A DNA stretch of 33,645 bases from an uncultured Clostridium sp. (GTDB lineage: Bacteria > Bacillota > Clostridia > TANB77 > CAG-508). Made by a program: the position numbers and the translations under genes. The stretch covers positions 1 through 33,645 of the forward strand of contig CAOKRJ010000011.1 in assembly GCA_948471115.1 (NCBI GenBank), given 5' to 3'. The notes under the pieces were generated by a model that searched no databases, was not told where the DNA came from, and saw only the letters and a program-made list of their open reading frames with translations. This document shows, piece by piece, positions 9,647 to 17,608 of the stretch; positions within the stretch are counted from its first letter, which is position 1, and each line of letters opens with the position of its first letter.

Positions 9647-10580
9647 TTATTTAAAAATTTTACCAACTTCTATTTTATTTCCTCTTAGGAAATCATTTAT
9701 TGACATCCTTTTTGCATTTTCTCCTTGTATTTCTTTAACTAGAATTGCTTTATCTTGTGTCATTATTTTTAATCCTTTTTTGTCATCTGCTTCTATAATA
9801 TATCCTGGTTCTTCATTAGAAAACTCTTCTAATATTTCTATTTTCCATATTTTTATTTTTTTTTCTTCATACATAGTATATGCTCCCATTATAGGATTTA
9901 AGCCACATACTAAATTTTTTATTTTTTCTGCTTCTACATTCCAGTTTATTTTTGACATTTCCTTATTTAACATTGGGGCAATACTATAATTTTCTCCTTG
10001 TGGCATTCTCGGGGCTGTTCCTTTTTCAATCTCATTTACAGTTTTTAATAATAATTCTGCCCCTATACTTGATAGTCTATTCCATAATTCTCCTGTTGTT
10101 TCATATTCTCCTATTTCTATTTCTTCTTTTAAGATCATATCTCCTTCGTCCATTTTTTCATTCATATAAATTGTAGTTACTCCTGTAGTTTTATCACCAT
10201 TTAAAACAGCCCATTGGATAGGGGCTGCTCCTCTATATTTAGGTAATATTGAACCATGAAGGTTTATACACCCATATTTTGGAATATTCAATATTTCTTT
10301 TGGTAATATTTTTCCATAAGCAACAACACATATAATTTCTGGATTTAATTCTTTTATTTCACTTATAAATTCTTCGTTCTCTTTTAATCTTTCTGGTTGG
10401 TATACTTTTATATTTTTAGATACAGCAAACTCCTTTACAGGACTCCCGTGTCGTTTTCATTCCTCTACCTTTTGGTCTATCTGGTTTTGTTACAACACCA
10501 ATAATTTCATGATTTGAATTATATAATTCTTCTAATGATTCTTCTGCAAAATCTGGTGTTCCCATAAATAGTATTTTCAT
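9647..10580 (-). pseudogene. fmt: Methionyl-tRNA formyltransferase with one-base frameshift
   Basis: Fmt formylates initiator Met-tRNA. The 5' reading frame starts at 10580 with [11 protein letters not shown] and runs through [16 protein letters not shown], then hits a stop at 10416. The family sequence continues in another frame as [17 protein letters not shown], then CINLHGSILPKYRGAAP with the catalytic Asn and His, and EKMDEGDMI. Removing one G from the GGG run at 10445-10447 (minus strand) restores one frame of 310 residues reading [13 protein letters not shown], the normal Fmt length. All other motifs are intact, so this is either a very recent mutation, a sequencing or assembly error, or much less likely recoding. 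It is the first gene of the glmM-metG-nadD run. Confidence 0.93.
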
Positions 10581-10620
10581 TACTTTACTCATCCCTTTCT
10601 ATGAGCTTTTTTGCTTATCC

Positions 10621-10649
10621 AGTATATCATATATCAATATATTTTGGAA
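10621..10649 (-). promoter_or_regulatory. Possible extended -10 promoter of the fmt operon
   Basis: On the minus strand TGATATACT (10621-10629) forms an extended -10 element. The -35 region 17 bp upstream is poor (TTCCAA). It lies about 40 nt before the fmt start and after the cysE terminator, so it is well placed to drive fmt, glmM, metG, the kinase and nadD. Confidence 0.5.
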
Positions 10650-10686
10650 TAGTTATTAGTGGATTTTGTAAAATATATTTATAATA

Positions 10687-10726
10687 AAAAAGATGAACTA
10701 CAATATTGTAAGCTCATCTTTTTGTT
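10687..10726 (-). terminator. Intrinsic terminator downstream of cysE
   Basis: A hairpin with outer arms AAGATGA (10690-10696) and TCATCTT (10714-10720), and an inner TACAATATTGTA palindrome, lies just after the cysE stop. It is flanked by A and T runs on both sides, so it could act in both directions. It separates cysE from the fmt operon. Confidence 0.8.
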
Positions 10727-10730
10727 TATT

Positions 10731-11258
10731 TTAATATTTCTTTATTATTTTGTTACATTCTATTACTGTTACATTTTCTGGTATATTTTTAACAACTGTG
10801 CTATTTGCTCCAATTTTTACATTATTACCTATTTTTATAGGTCCTAGTACTTTTGCACCAGCACCAATCATTACATTATTTCCTATATCAGGATGCCTTT
10901 TATATTTATCTTTTCCCGTTCCTCCTAGTGTTACATTATGATACATTGTGCAGTCATTTCCTATTGTTGCAGTTTCTCCAATTACAATCCCCATTCCATG
11001 GTCTATAAAAAGCCTTCTTCCAACTTTTGCTCCAGGGTGTATTTCAATTCCTGTAAAAAATCTTCCTATTTGTGAATTTAATCTTGCAAGAAATAATAAT
11101 TTATGAATATATAAAAAATGTGATATTTTATGAAATATTAATATATGAAATCCTGGATATAATATCATTATCTCTAAAATATTTCGTGATGCTGGATCTT
11201 TTTCTTTAATATTTTTGGCATCTTCATACAATTCTTTAAATGGTTTTAAAATATTCAT
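10731..11258 (-). CDS. cysE: Serine O-acetyltransferase, short form
   Basis: The enzyme makes O-acetylserine from serine and acetyl-CoA, the first step of cysteine synthesis. The 175-residue protein carries a short helical N-terminus and then left-handed beta-helix hexapeptide repeats. Signature stretches are [42 protein letters not shown], and [20 protein letters not shown]. Length matches the short CysE/EpsC type rather than the 270-residue enterobacterial form. AGGTG lies 9 nt before ATG. The 165-nt upstream gap up to the transglycosylase gene shows no recognisable T-box or other riboswitch and only a small CGATTATTAATCG palindrome. A cysteine synthase gene is not adjacent. Confidence 0.93.
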   Translation of the reverse strand: MNILKPFKELYEDAKNIKEKDPASRNILEIMILYPGFHILIFHKISHFLYIHKLLFLARLNSQIGRFFTGIEIHPGAKVGRRLFIDHGMGIVIGETATIGNDCTMYHNVTLGGTGKDKYKRHPDIGNNVMIGAGAKVLGPIKIGNNVKIGANSTVVKNIPENVTVIECNKIIKKY

Positions 11259-11423
11259 TTATATTCACCTATTGTATGTTATGATAATATTTTAGTTTTT
11301 GTACATAAACTATTATTTGGCATAATAACATTTTATTTATATCTAGTTTCTAAAGACCAATCGATTAATAATCGTACCTACATCTGTTCGTGCAACTCCT
11401 TAGAAGATTAATTCTTAAAATAT

Positions 11424-12131
11424 TTAATGGTTTTCTAATATTTTATTTATTTCTTCTTTTGCTATATATCCATTCTTTACCATTGCATTAGCTACTTGTC
11501 TCTGTCTTTGTTTTGATAATTCTGGATTTTTCGTTGGCGAGTATACACTTGGTGCATTTGGTATTCCTGCAAGCATTATACTTTCATATTCTGTCATATC
11601 TATTGGTGCTTTTCCAAAGTATCCATTTGATGCTTCCTTTACAGTATAATATCCATCTCCAAAGTAGCTTGTGTTTAGGTAAAATTCTAATATCTCATCT
11701 TTTGAATATTTTTTTTCTATTTCTTTTGCCATAAATACTTCTGCTATTTTTCTAGTAATCTTCTTTTCTTGAGTAAAATATGTATTTTTAGCAACTTGTT
11801 GTGTTATTGTACTTCCACCTTCTACAAAACTCATTGCTTGTATGTCTTTTATTACAGCTCTACCTATTGATATTATATCTATTCCTCCATGTCTATAAAA
11901 TCTATGATCTTCTACTGCAAGCACAGCATCTCTATAAATTTGTGGCATTTCTTCTAATTTTGTATAGTTTTCTATTGATTTTATACTGTCAACCTTATCT
12001 TCTAGAGAGGTTTTTTCTATTGCTACTTTATACATATTATATCCATCATTTATAGCTACACCTGCTATACCACCTACTCCTAAAATTGCTAGAATTATTA
12101 TTGTAATTATTATTCTTTTTAATATTTTCAT
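11424..12131 (-). CDS. Monofunctional glycosyltransferase (GT51 transglycosylase)
   Basis: The start at 12131 (MKILKRII) is chosen because GGGAGG lies directly upstream; it gives 235 residues beginning with one membrane segment. The rest is a GT51 domain, which polymerises lipid II into glycan strands. Motifs are AVLAVEDHRFYRHGGID with the catalytic glutamate, EGGSTITQQVAKN, and RKIAEVFMAKEIEKKYSKDE followed by ILEFYLNTSYFG. There is no penicillin-binding transpeptidase domain, so cross-linking must be done by other proteins. It resembles MtgA-type enzymes. The upstream PF06541 gene ends 113 nt away; a TATAAT lies in that gap without a good -35. Confidence 0.92.
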   Translation of the reverse strand: MKILKRIIITIIILAILGVGGIAGVAINDGYNMYKVAIEKTSLEDKVDSIKSIENYTKLEEMPQIYRDAVLAVEDHRFYRHGGIDIISIGRAVIKDIQAMSFVEGGSTITQQVAKNTYFTQEKKITRKIAEVFMAKEIEKKYSKDEILEFYLNTSYFGDGYYTVKEASNGYFGKAPIDMTEYESIMLAGIPNAPSVYSPTKNPELSKQRQRQVANAMVKNGYIAKEEINKILENH

Positions 12132-12244
12132 TTTAACCTCCCTATTGCCTAATATATTATAATTTATTGTTTCTCTAATTGGGCAATTGATACCTAATCC
12201 CTTACTATGATTTATTTTTTCAAACATTTCTAATTAGTAAAATA

Positions 12245-13039
12245 TTAATTATTTTTTATTTTTATGTAATATGGAGGAATGTCTGGATAATATTGGCTAA
12301 TACGTTGTAATTCTCCATTTGCTAGTTTTATGGTTAAATTTGGATATGTCCTTATCATCTTATTATTTCCCCAATTTTTATATATAAATTCTGATAAGTT
12401 AGTATTTTCTACATATACTTCATTGTATTTTTCTAGTCTTCTTTCTTTATTTAATACATCTAAGTCATTTTCTACTGCAACCCTTGTTAAGAAAAAGTCT
12501 ATTGCTACTCCTGAAATTATACAATCTATTATTAATGCTACTGTTAGTATAGTTGCTACACTTCTTAGTTTAATAGCTCCACATTTTGTTTTTATCCAAT
12601 TAATTAATTTATCAATTAAAGGATTTACAACTTTTATTAGATACAGTCCCAGTAATCCCCAAAATATTGAATATATTAAACATATTCTACCATTTATATT
12701 TAAGAACTTGTCCGAGTAATCCCACCATTTTGTATTGAGTAATTTTTCTCCAACAAAACTTACAATATATTCTGTAACACTTCCACTTAAAAAACCACCT
12801 ATAAATAATGTATGTACATCTTTTCCGAAGTATTGTAATGTACATATCATTACTACTGCTCCTAGTCCATAAATTGAACAAAATGGTCCATAAAGAAAGC
12901 TTTGCCTTGATTCTATTACTCCATATAAAATAAAGGCATATAAAGTTTCTATTATATATCCTATAAAACTATATATAACAAAATATGCAAATATTCTCCA
13001 TATACTTATTCCAGTTATTGTGAATTGCTTTCTTTTCAT
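12245..13039 (-). CDS. PF06541-type integral membrane protein, longer paralogue
   Basis: The 264-residue membrane protein has about five hydrophobic segments in the first 185 residues and a soluble, charged C-terminal tail of about 70 residues. The core motifs FLYGPFCSIYGLGA, TEYIVSF, TKWWDYS and INGRICLIYSIFWGLLG match the PF06541 family, annotated as putative ABC transporter permease (CmpB-like). That function is not demonstrated and no ATPase partner is adjacent. The next gene upstream is a paralogue with the same motifs. AAAGGA precedes the ATG. Confidence 0.8.
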   Translation of the reverse strand: MKRKQFTITGISIWRIFAYFVIYSFIGYIIETLYAFILYGVIESRQSFLYGPFCSIYGLGAVVMICTLQYFGKDVHTLFIGGFLSGSVTEYIVSFVGEKLLNTKWWDYSDKFLNINGRICLIYSIFWGLLGLYLIKVVNPLIDKLINWIKTKCGAIKLRSVATILTVALIIDCIISGVAIDFFLTRVAVENDLDVLNKERRLEKYNEVYVENTNLSEFIYKNWGNNKMIRTYPNLTIKLANGELQRISQYYPDIPPYYIKIKNN

Positions 13040-13143
13040 TTTTTATCTTTTCCTTTCTAGGAGATAAATTTGTTTTATTCAAACATAATATTACTATTAT
13101 CCCTACATTCTAGGGCATTTTTGTTGAAGCATAATAATTATTT

Positions 13144-13695
13144 TTAGCTTAAGTATGCTAGGATTGAAGAAAACTCATCAATAACAAATAAAATTACTAA
13201 AATATTTACTATTATTCTTTGTGTTGTCTTTGAAATTGCTAAAGATATCTTTTCTATCTTTTTTCTTACAAATGGATGCAATTTTTCTGTAAATAATATT
13301 CCAAGTATTCCCCATACTAACGAGTATAATATACTTATTCTTCCTTGCAAATTTAATATATCATTTGAGTAATCCCACCATCTTTGATTGAATATAATCT
13401 CTAATATATATGATGCTATATACTCAAATACAGAAAATGCTATAACTGCTATAATAAATTTTAATATTCTATTTCCTTTCACATTTCTTAAACTACCTAT
13501 TAATATTAAAGCACCAATTCCATATATTGGACAAATTGGTCCAAATAGAAATCCTCTATTTACAAATTTACGCTCAACATACATTGCAAATATAACTTCA
13601 AGTGACCATCCCAAAAATGAGTATATAAAGAAATATATTATTGCCTTTTGTATATTAGATAGTGATCTTTTGTCTGATATTATTAGCTCATTCAA
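13144..13695 (-). CDS. PF06541-type integral membrane protein, shorter paralogue
   Basis: This protein shares FLFGPICPIYGIGA, FEYIASY, QRWWDYS and LQGRISILYSLVWGILG with its neighbour, so the two arose by duplication. It has about five membrane segments and lacks the long C-terminal tail. The start is uncertain. GGAGG at about 13704-13708 overlaps an upstream in-frame TTG, so the best start is the TTG at 13695, eight bases after the site, giving 183 residues beginning NELIISDKRS. Its molecular role is unknown. It has its own likely promoter overlapping the end of fprA. Confidence 0.75.
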   Translation of the reverse strand: MNELIISDKRSLSNIQKAIIYFFIYSFLGWSLEVIFAMYVERKFVNRGFLFGPICPIYGIGALILIGSLRNVKGNRILKFIIAVIAFSVFEYIASYILEIIFNQRWWDYSNDILNLQGRISILYSLVWGILGILFTEKLHPFVRKKIEKISLAISKTTQRIIVNILVILFVIDEFSSILAYLS

Positions 13696-13748
13696 TGTTT
13701 TTACCTCCAAAATTTACTCAATTAATTTTTCTTTTGTTAATTTGGGGT

Positions 13749-13777
13749 ATTTTATCACATTTTTTTGTTTTAATCAA
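13749..13777 (-). promoter_or_regulatory. Probable promoter of the PF06541 gene pair
   Basis: On the minus strand TTGATT (13772-13777), 17 bp and TAAAAT (13749-13754) lie about 50 nt before the TTG start of the shorter paralogue and overlap the fprA stop region. Confidence 0.6.
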
Positions 13778-14934
13778 TTTTCTAAAATTTTACATGCTAA
13801 TTCATCTAATTTTATACTAGTTTCTTCATTTAAAGTTGACATTATTGTTATAGTTGGCTCGTAAATTGTTATATCTTTCATATTGCTTATTATGTCTTTC
13901 ATACATTTTCCTGCTGATGGTGCCCAAGTTCCATTTTCGATTATACCAATTTTACGTTTTTGATAATTTTTTCCTTTTAATTGATTTAGGAAATGTTCCA
14001 TTGGCGGAAATATTCCCATATTATAGCTTGAAGCTGCAAGTACGATTTTATCATATCTAAAAGCATCTTCTATTACATATGCCATATCATCTCTTGCTAA
14101 GTCTTTTAATACTACTTTTTTTGCTCCCTTATTTTCTAATATTTCAGCTAATTTTCTTGCTACATTCGCAGTGTTACCATATATAGAAGCATATGCGATA
14201 AGTACTCCATAATCTTCTGGAGCATAACTGCTCCAAGTATTATATTTATCTATATAATATCCTAAATTCTCTTTTAATACTGGTCCATGCAATGGGCAAA
14301 TCATCTTTACATCTAATGTTGATAGTTTTTTTAGTAATGCTTGTACAGGTGCTCCATATTTTCCAACTATATTAAAATAATATCTTCTTGCTTCTTCTAT
14401 CCATTCTTCTTCTACATCAAGTGTTCCAAATTTCCCGAAACCATCTGCTGAAAACACAATTTTTTCTGTTTTTTCATAAGTTACCATTACTTCTGGCCAG
14501 TGTACCATTGGTGCCATAAAAAATTGCAAAGTATGTTTTCCTATATTTATTTCTGTTCCTTCTTTAACTTCTACCTTTCTTTCTTCTAAATTTGGTATAT
14601 TAAAGAATTGTTTTAACATTACAAAGGTCTTTTGATTTCCAACTATCTTCATTTCTGGATATTTACTAGCTATTTCGCCTATATTATAAGCATGGTCAGG
14701 TTCCATATGTGAAACTACCAAATAGTATGGTTTTTTATTTCCTAATGCTTGTTCTAAATTTTTTAACCATTCCTCAGTTTTTCTTTTGTCTACAGTATCC
14801 ATTATTACATTTTTCTCGTCTTTTATCAAATAAGAATTATATGATATTCCATTTGGAACAACATATTGTCCCTCGAATAAATCTATTGTTTTATCATCTG
14901 CTCCAATATATATTATATCTTCTGTAATCTTCAT
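13774..14934 (-). CDS. fprA: Flavodiiron protein (FprA-type oxygen/NO reductase)
   Basis: The 386-residue protein has an N-terminal metallo-beta-lactamase-like diiron domain and a C-terminal flavodoxin domain. Diiron ligands are visible in SHMEPDHAYN, in MVHWPEVM, in FSADGFGKFG and in CPLHGPVLKEN. The flavodoxin FMN loop is AYASIYGNTANVARK near residue 255. Such proteins reduce O2 to water (or NO to N2O) in anaerobes, taking electrons from rubredoxin. The start is ATG 14934 because AGGAGG lies about 11 nt before it; the longer frame's ATG at 14961 lies upstream of that site. A rubredoxin gene is immediately upstream in the same operon, the probable electron donor. Confidence 0.95.
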   Translation of the reverse strand: MKITEDIIYIGADDKTIDLFEGQYVVPNGISYNSYLIKDEKNVIMDTVDKRKTEEWLKNLEQALGNKKPYYLVVSHMEPDHAYNIGEIASKYPEMKIVGNQKTFVMLKQFFNIPNLEERKVEVKEGTEINIGKHTLQFFMAPMVHWPEVMVTYEKTEKIVFSADGFGKFGTLDVEEEWIEEARRYYFNIVGKYGAPVQALLKKLSTLDVKMICPLHGPVLKENLGYYIDKYNTWSSYAPEDYGVLIAYASIYGNTANVARKLAEILENKGAKKVVLKDLARDDMAYVIEDAFRYDKIVLAASSYNMGIFPPMEHFLNQLKGKNYQKRKIGIIENGTWAPSAGKCMKDIISNMKDITIYEPTITIMSTLNEETSIKLDELACKILEN

Positions 14935-14971
14935 TACTAAATATTCCTCCTTTAAATACAAATTAATATTT

Positions 14972-15010
14972 TAGGGCGTTTTCGGATTTTTCCTCCGATT
15001 GCGCCCTACA
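14972..15010. repeat. Palindromic GTAGGGCG-type element between rubredoxin and fprA
   Basis: Arms TAGGGCG and CGCCCTA enclose a second inner pair CGGA/TCCG, giving a stable hairpin inside the operon, just upstream of the fprA ribosome binding site. There is no T-run, so it is a poor terminator. The minus-strand end reads TGTAGGGCGC, resembling other GTAGGG elements in this window. It could act as a REP-like repeat or as an mRNA stabiliser or attenuator. Confidence 0.6.
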
Positions 15011-15050
15011 TTTTCTAAGATTGAAAAATCAACTTATTTGCATAATCAAA

Positions 15051-15191
15051 TTAATCTTCAACTTTTTCAAACATTTCTTTTCCTACACCACATAATGGGC
15101 ATACCCAATCCTCTGGTAAATCACTAAATTTTACGCCTTCCTTTTCTTCATCATAAATATAACCACATATTGTGCATTTGTATTTTTCCAT
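15051..15191 (-). CDS. Rubredoxin, short form
   Basis: This 46-residue protein is a one-iron electron carrier. It has the two iron-binding pairs CTICGYIYD (residues 6-14) and [14 protein letters not shown] (from residue 29), with DLPEDW before the second pair. The loop between the pairs is shorter than in 52-54-residue rubredoxins by about seven residues, as known for the small Desulfovibrio desulfuricans rubredoxin. The start codon at 15191 has AGGAG about eight nt upstream. It is followed 116 nt later by fprA in the same direction and has its own promoter, so the two form an oxygen-detoxifying operon. Confidence 0.95.
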   Translation of the reverse strand: MEKYKCTICGYIYDEEKEGVKFSDLPEDWVCPLCGVGKEMFEKVED

Positions 15192-15223
15192 GTTTTCACT
15201 CCTATCTTTTTTCTATTGTTATT

Positions 15224-15251
15224 ATTATATCACTATATCAAGAAAAAGCAA
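15224..15251 (-). promoter_or_regulatory. Promoter of the rubredoxin-fprA operon
   Basis: On the minus strand TTGCTT (15246-15251), a 16-bp spacer and a perfect TATAAT (15224-15229) lie about 33 nt upstream of the rubredoxin start. No PerR or Rex operator could be recognised. Confidence 0.65.
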
Positions 15252-15293
15252 ATTATTTTTGTTCTTCTAGTAAAAGTTTTTCAAATGGCACCC

Positions 15294-16526
15294 CTACGCA
15301 CTTTTTATTTGTTCATTGTATTCTAATACTTTGTCTATGCTTATAGTCTTATTATGCTCTATTCTTTCCCATTTATAACTTCTTTTCCATGGTGCAATTA
15401 TGTTTACTGGTATCCATGTTAATATAAATATTGGTAAAGTTAATATTCCCTTTAAGTTGTCTTTTATTCTTTTGTCATTTGCTTTCAATACAAAAATTGA
15501 TAAAGCAACACTTGTTAAATAACAACATAGAAGTGAAGAAAATGTGTCATGACTAATTCCATATATTACTGCTAATATAATATGTAGTGCAAATGCTAGA
15601 CTACTTACAATTTGTAGAGTTGGTGTCATTAAAAATATTAAGGCATCAATACAGCTTAACTTTCCCTTTATTCCACCTTGAATTAAATTAGGTGCATAAT
15701 TTATTAAGCACTGATTTGTTCCTATTGACCAACGCATTCTTTGCTTAAAAGATTCTTTTAATGTTGTTATTTGTTCATCATATGTTATTGCCTCTCTTAC
15801 AAATGCTATTTCCTCACTATTTATTGCACATTTAACAGAAAGTTCTATATCTTCGGTCATACTTTTTGGATTATAACCTTTTTTATATATTCTTTCTTTT
15901 GCTATCATAAATCCTGTTCCATTAATAAAACTAGATTGCCCTATATTCATTCTTGCTCTATTGAAAAAGTGATTTTGTATCATATAATATAATGTATAAC
16001 AATTAGATATCCATGTATCATGTGGATTTTTGCTATCTCTATATCCTTGTGCTAATTGATATCCACTACATAGTGCATCATTCATTTTTTCTATGAATCG
16101 TGGATGTACTACATTATCTGCATCGAATATTATAAATGCATCATAAAAGTCAAAGTTATCATTTAGATATTTGAAACTATATTTTAGTGCTTCTCCCTTT
16201 GATTTGATTTCTTCTGTAAATTCTATTATTTTTGCATTGTTTTCTATTGCAATTTCTTTTGTTTTGTCATTACAGTTATTAGGGAATACAAAAATATCAT
16301 ATAATTCTTTTGGATATTTTTGTTTGTTTAAACTATCTAATAAAATTCCTATTACTTTTTCTTCATTTCGTGCAGGAATTATAATTGCAAATCTATTTTT
16401 TGCATTTGTTTTCTTTATTTTTTTCTCTTTTAAAAATACAAATATTCCTATAATTACATAATATACTCCATATAGTATCATTAGTATATCTATTACTTTT
16501 AATACTCCAACAATTATTTTTAACAT
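15294..16526 (-). CDS. Membrane GT2 glycosyltransferase
   Basis: The 410-residue protein has an N-terminal membrane segment, a cytosolic GT2 domain (about 45-270) and about three C-terminal membrane segments. GT2 landmarks are AIIIPARNEEKVIG, the metal-binding FDADNVVH near residue 137, SMTEDIELS with the catalytic aspartate, and the QxxRW motif in FKQRMRWSIGTNQ. This is the architecture of processive polysaccharide synthases (poly-GlcNAc, hyaluronan or cellulose type) and of glycolipid synthases; the sugar cannot be deduced. No partner genes lie adjacent. AAGGTG precedes the start, and a TATAAT lies upstream without a good -35. The stop codon TAG sits within a GTAGGGG motif. Confidence 0.88.
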   Translation of the reverse strand: MLKIIVGVLKVIDILMILYGVYYVIIGIFVFLKEKKIKKTNAKNRFAIIIPARNEEKVIGILLDSLNKQKYPKELYDIFVFPNNCNDKTKEIAIENNAKIIEFTEEIKSKGEALKYSFKYLNDNFDFYDAFIIFDADNVVHPRFIEKMNDALCSGYQLAQGYRDSKNPHDTWISNCYTLYYMIQNHFFNRARMNIGQSSFINGTGFMIAKERIYKKGYNPKSMTEDIELSVKCAINSEEIAFVREAITYDEQITTLKESFKQRMRWSIGTNQCLINYAPNLIQGGIKGKLSCIDALIFLMTPTLQIVSSLAFALHIILAVIYGISHDTFSSLLCCYLTSVALSIFVLKANDKRIKDNLKGILTLPIFILTWIPVNIIAPWKRSYKWERIEHNKTISIDKVLEYNEQIKSA

Positions 16527-16889
16527 AATATCACCTTATCTCTTATTTAATTATACACAACCAAATAAAAAAATAAATGACTATATTGTCACTTTCCAAT
16601 TTTTTTAATAATAGTTCAAATGGCGGATGTATTACTACTATCCACCCTTGCTTCATAAAACATAACTTGTTTCATCAAAACTCTTACATTTGAAAATTCA
16701 ATGTTATGTAAAGTATATGCTATAATTTCTATTTTTATATTTTTCTCACTTTGCAATGTCTTCCCCTACAAATGTTTACAGTTTTTATATTTTTATGTAA
16801 CAATTTTGGGGTGGTATAGTGTAACCTAAGCCCATACATCATGAATATGATAGTATTATTCAATATAAAATTTTTTGAAAGGATTTATT
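16527..16889. other. Divergent intergenic region between GT2 and DUF3298 genes
   Basis: No gene is recognisable in these 363 bases. Two plus-strand extended -10 elements are visible, TGCTATAAT (16718-16726) and TGGTATAGT (16812-16820); the second is the better placed for the DUF3298 gene. Neither has a good -35. A minus-strand TATAAT near 16550 may belong to the GT2 gene. Confidence 0.45.
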
Positions 16890-17510
16890 ATGAATCGTAT
16901 TGAGACTATTAAATTAGAAAAAAATTTATTTTATAAAGATTCCTTAATTCTTAAGTATTCTATATCATATCCTAAAATAGTTTTCTCTGATTATACTAAT
17001 TGTATAGAGTGTTTTAATTTATTTAATGAAAGTATAGCTTTGGAACTTAAGAGGAAGGCTGAAAATGAATTGTTTACAGAGGCTAAAGAACTTTATGATT
17101 ATAATTCAAGTCACGGTTACCCTATAATGACTTATGAGGTTATGTCGGATTTTAATGTTACATATAACTTTGATAATTTGCTTAGTTTATATTATGATGA
17201 ATATCTATTTTCTGGTGGTGCACATGGTAATACTATTCGTTCTTCTCAAAATTGGGATTTATTAAATTGCTGTCAAATTCCTTTCTATGCCTTTTGGAAT
17301 GATAATCCATACTTTTTAATAGATGTGTTTAAATCAATTAATAGACAGATTGCAGAGAATCCCGAATATTTTTTTGATAATTATTGCGAATTAGTTTTAG
17401 ATACCTTTAATCCTGAAAGTTATTATATTACACCTAGTTGCTTGACTGTATTTTTTCAGCAATATGATATTGCTCCATATTCTAGTGGAATACAAACATT
17501 TTGTGTGTAA
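16890..17510 (+). CDS. DUF3298 (RsiV-like) domain protein
   Basis: The 206-residue protein matches the DUF3298/RsiV-type fold. The characteristic stretches are YDEYLFSGGAHGNTIRSSQN and, near the C-terminus, SCLTVFFQQYDIAPYSSGIQ. Relatives include the extracellular domain of the anti-sigma factor RsiV and the C-terminal part of PdaC deacetylase. Here no signal peptide or membrane segment is visible, so it may be cytosolic; its function is unknown. The start at ATG 16890 follows GAAAGGA by seven nt; an upstream in-frame TTG lacks a site. It stands alone on the plus strand and ends at a hairpin shared with convergent thrS. Confidence 0.8.
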   Translation: MNRIETIKLEKNLFYKDSLILKYSISYPKIVFSDYTNCIECFNLFNESIALELKRKAENELFTEAKELYDYNSSHGYPIMTYEVMSDFNVTYNFDNLLSLYYDEYLFSGGAHGNTIRSSQNWDLLNCCQIPFYAFWNDNPYFLIDVFKSINRQIAENPEYFFDNYCELVLDTFNPESYYITPSCLTVFFQQYDIAPYSSGIQTFCV

Positions 17511-17523
17511 ATATTATAATAGC

Positions 17524-17562
17524 AAAATCTGGAGCCATGGTTAAAACCATGACTCCAGATTT
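17524..17562. terminator. Bidirectional terminator between DUF3298 gene and thrS
   Basis: A near-perfect hairpin pairs AAAATCTGGAG with CTCCAGATTTT and then CATGGTT with AACCATG. It lies between two convergent genes, 14 nt after the DUF3298 stop and 47 nt after the thrS stop. T residues end the stem on both strands, so it can serve both. Confidence 0.8.
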
Positions 17563-17608
17563 TATGGCAAATTTATTCAGTTTTTTATGACCTTTTGCCA
17601 CATATCTT

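Noticed and set aside
9573..9989. Plus-strand frame of 138 codons opposite fmt and glmM
   Set aside because: It overlaps two well-recognised genes on the other strand, has no ribosome binding site and is biased to Phe, Ile and Ser like other antisense frames.
11259..11423. Riboswitch or Cys T-box upstream of cysE
   Set aside because: I looked for the GGTGGNACC T-box core and other conserved leader motifs and found none; only a small palindrome is present.
13100..13116. CCCTA-CATTC-TAGGG hairpin as a terminator between the PF06541 genes
   Set aside because: The stem is only five base pairs and no T-run follows on the minus strand; it is treated as a possible repeat instead.
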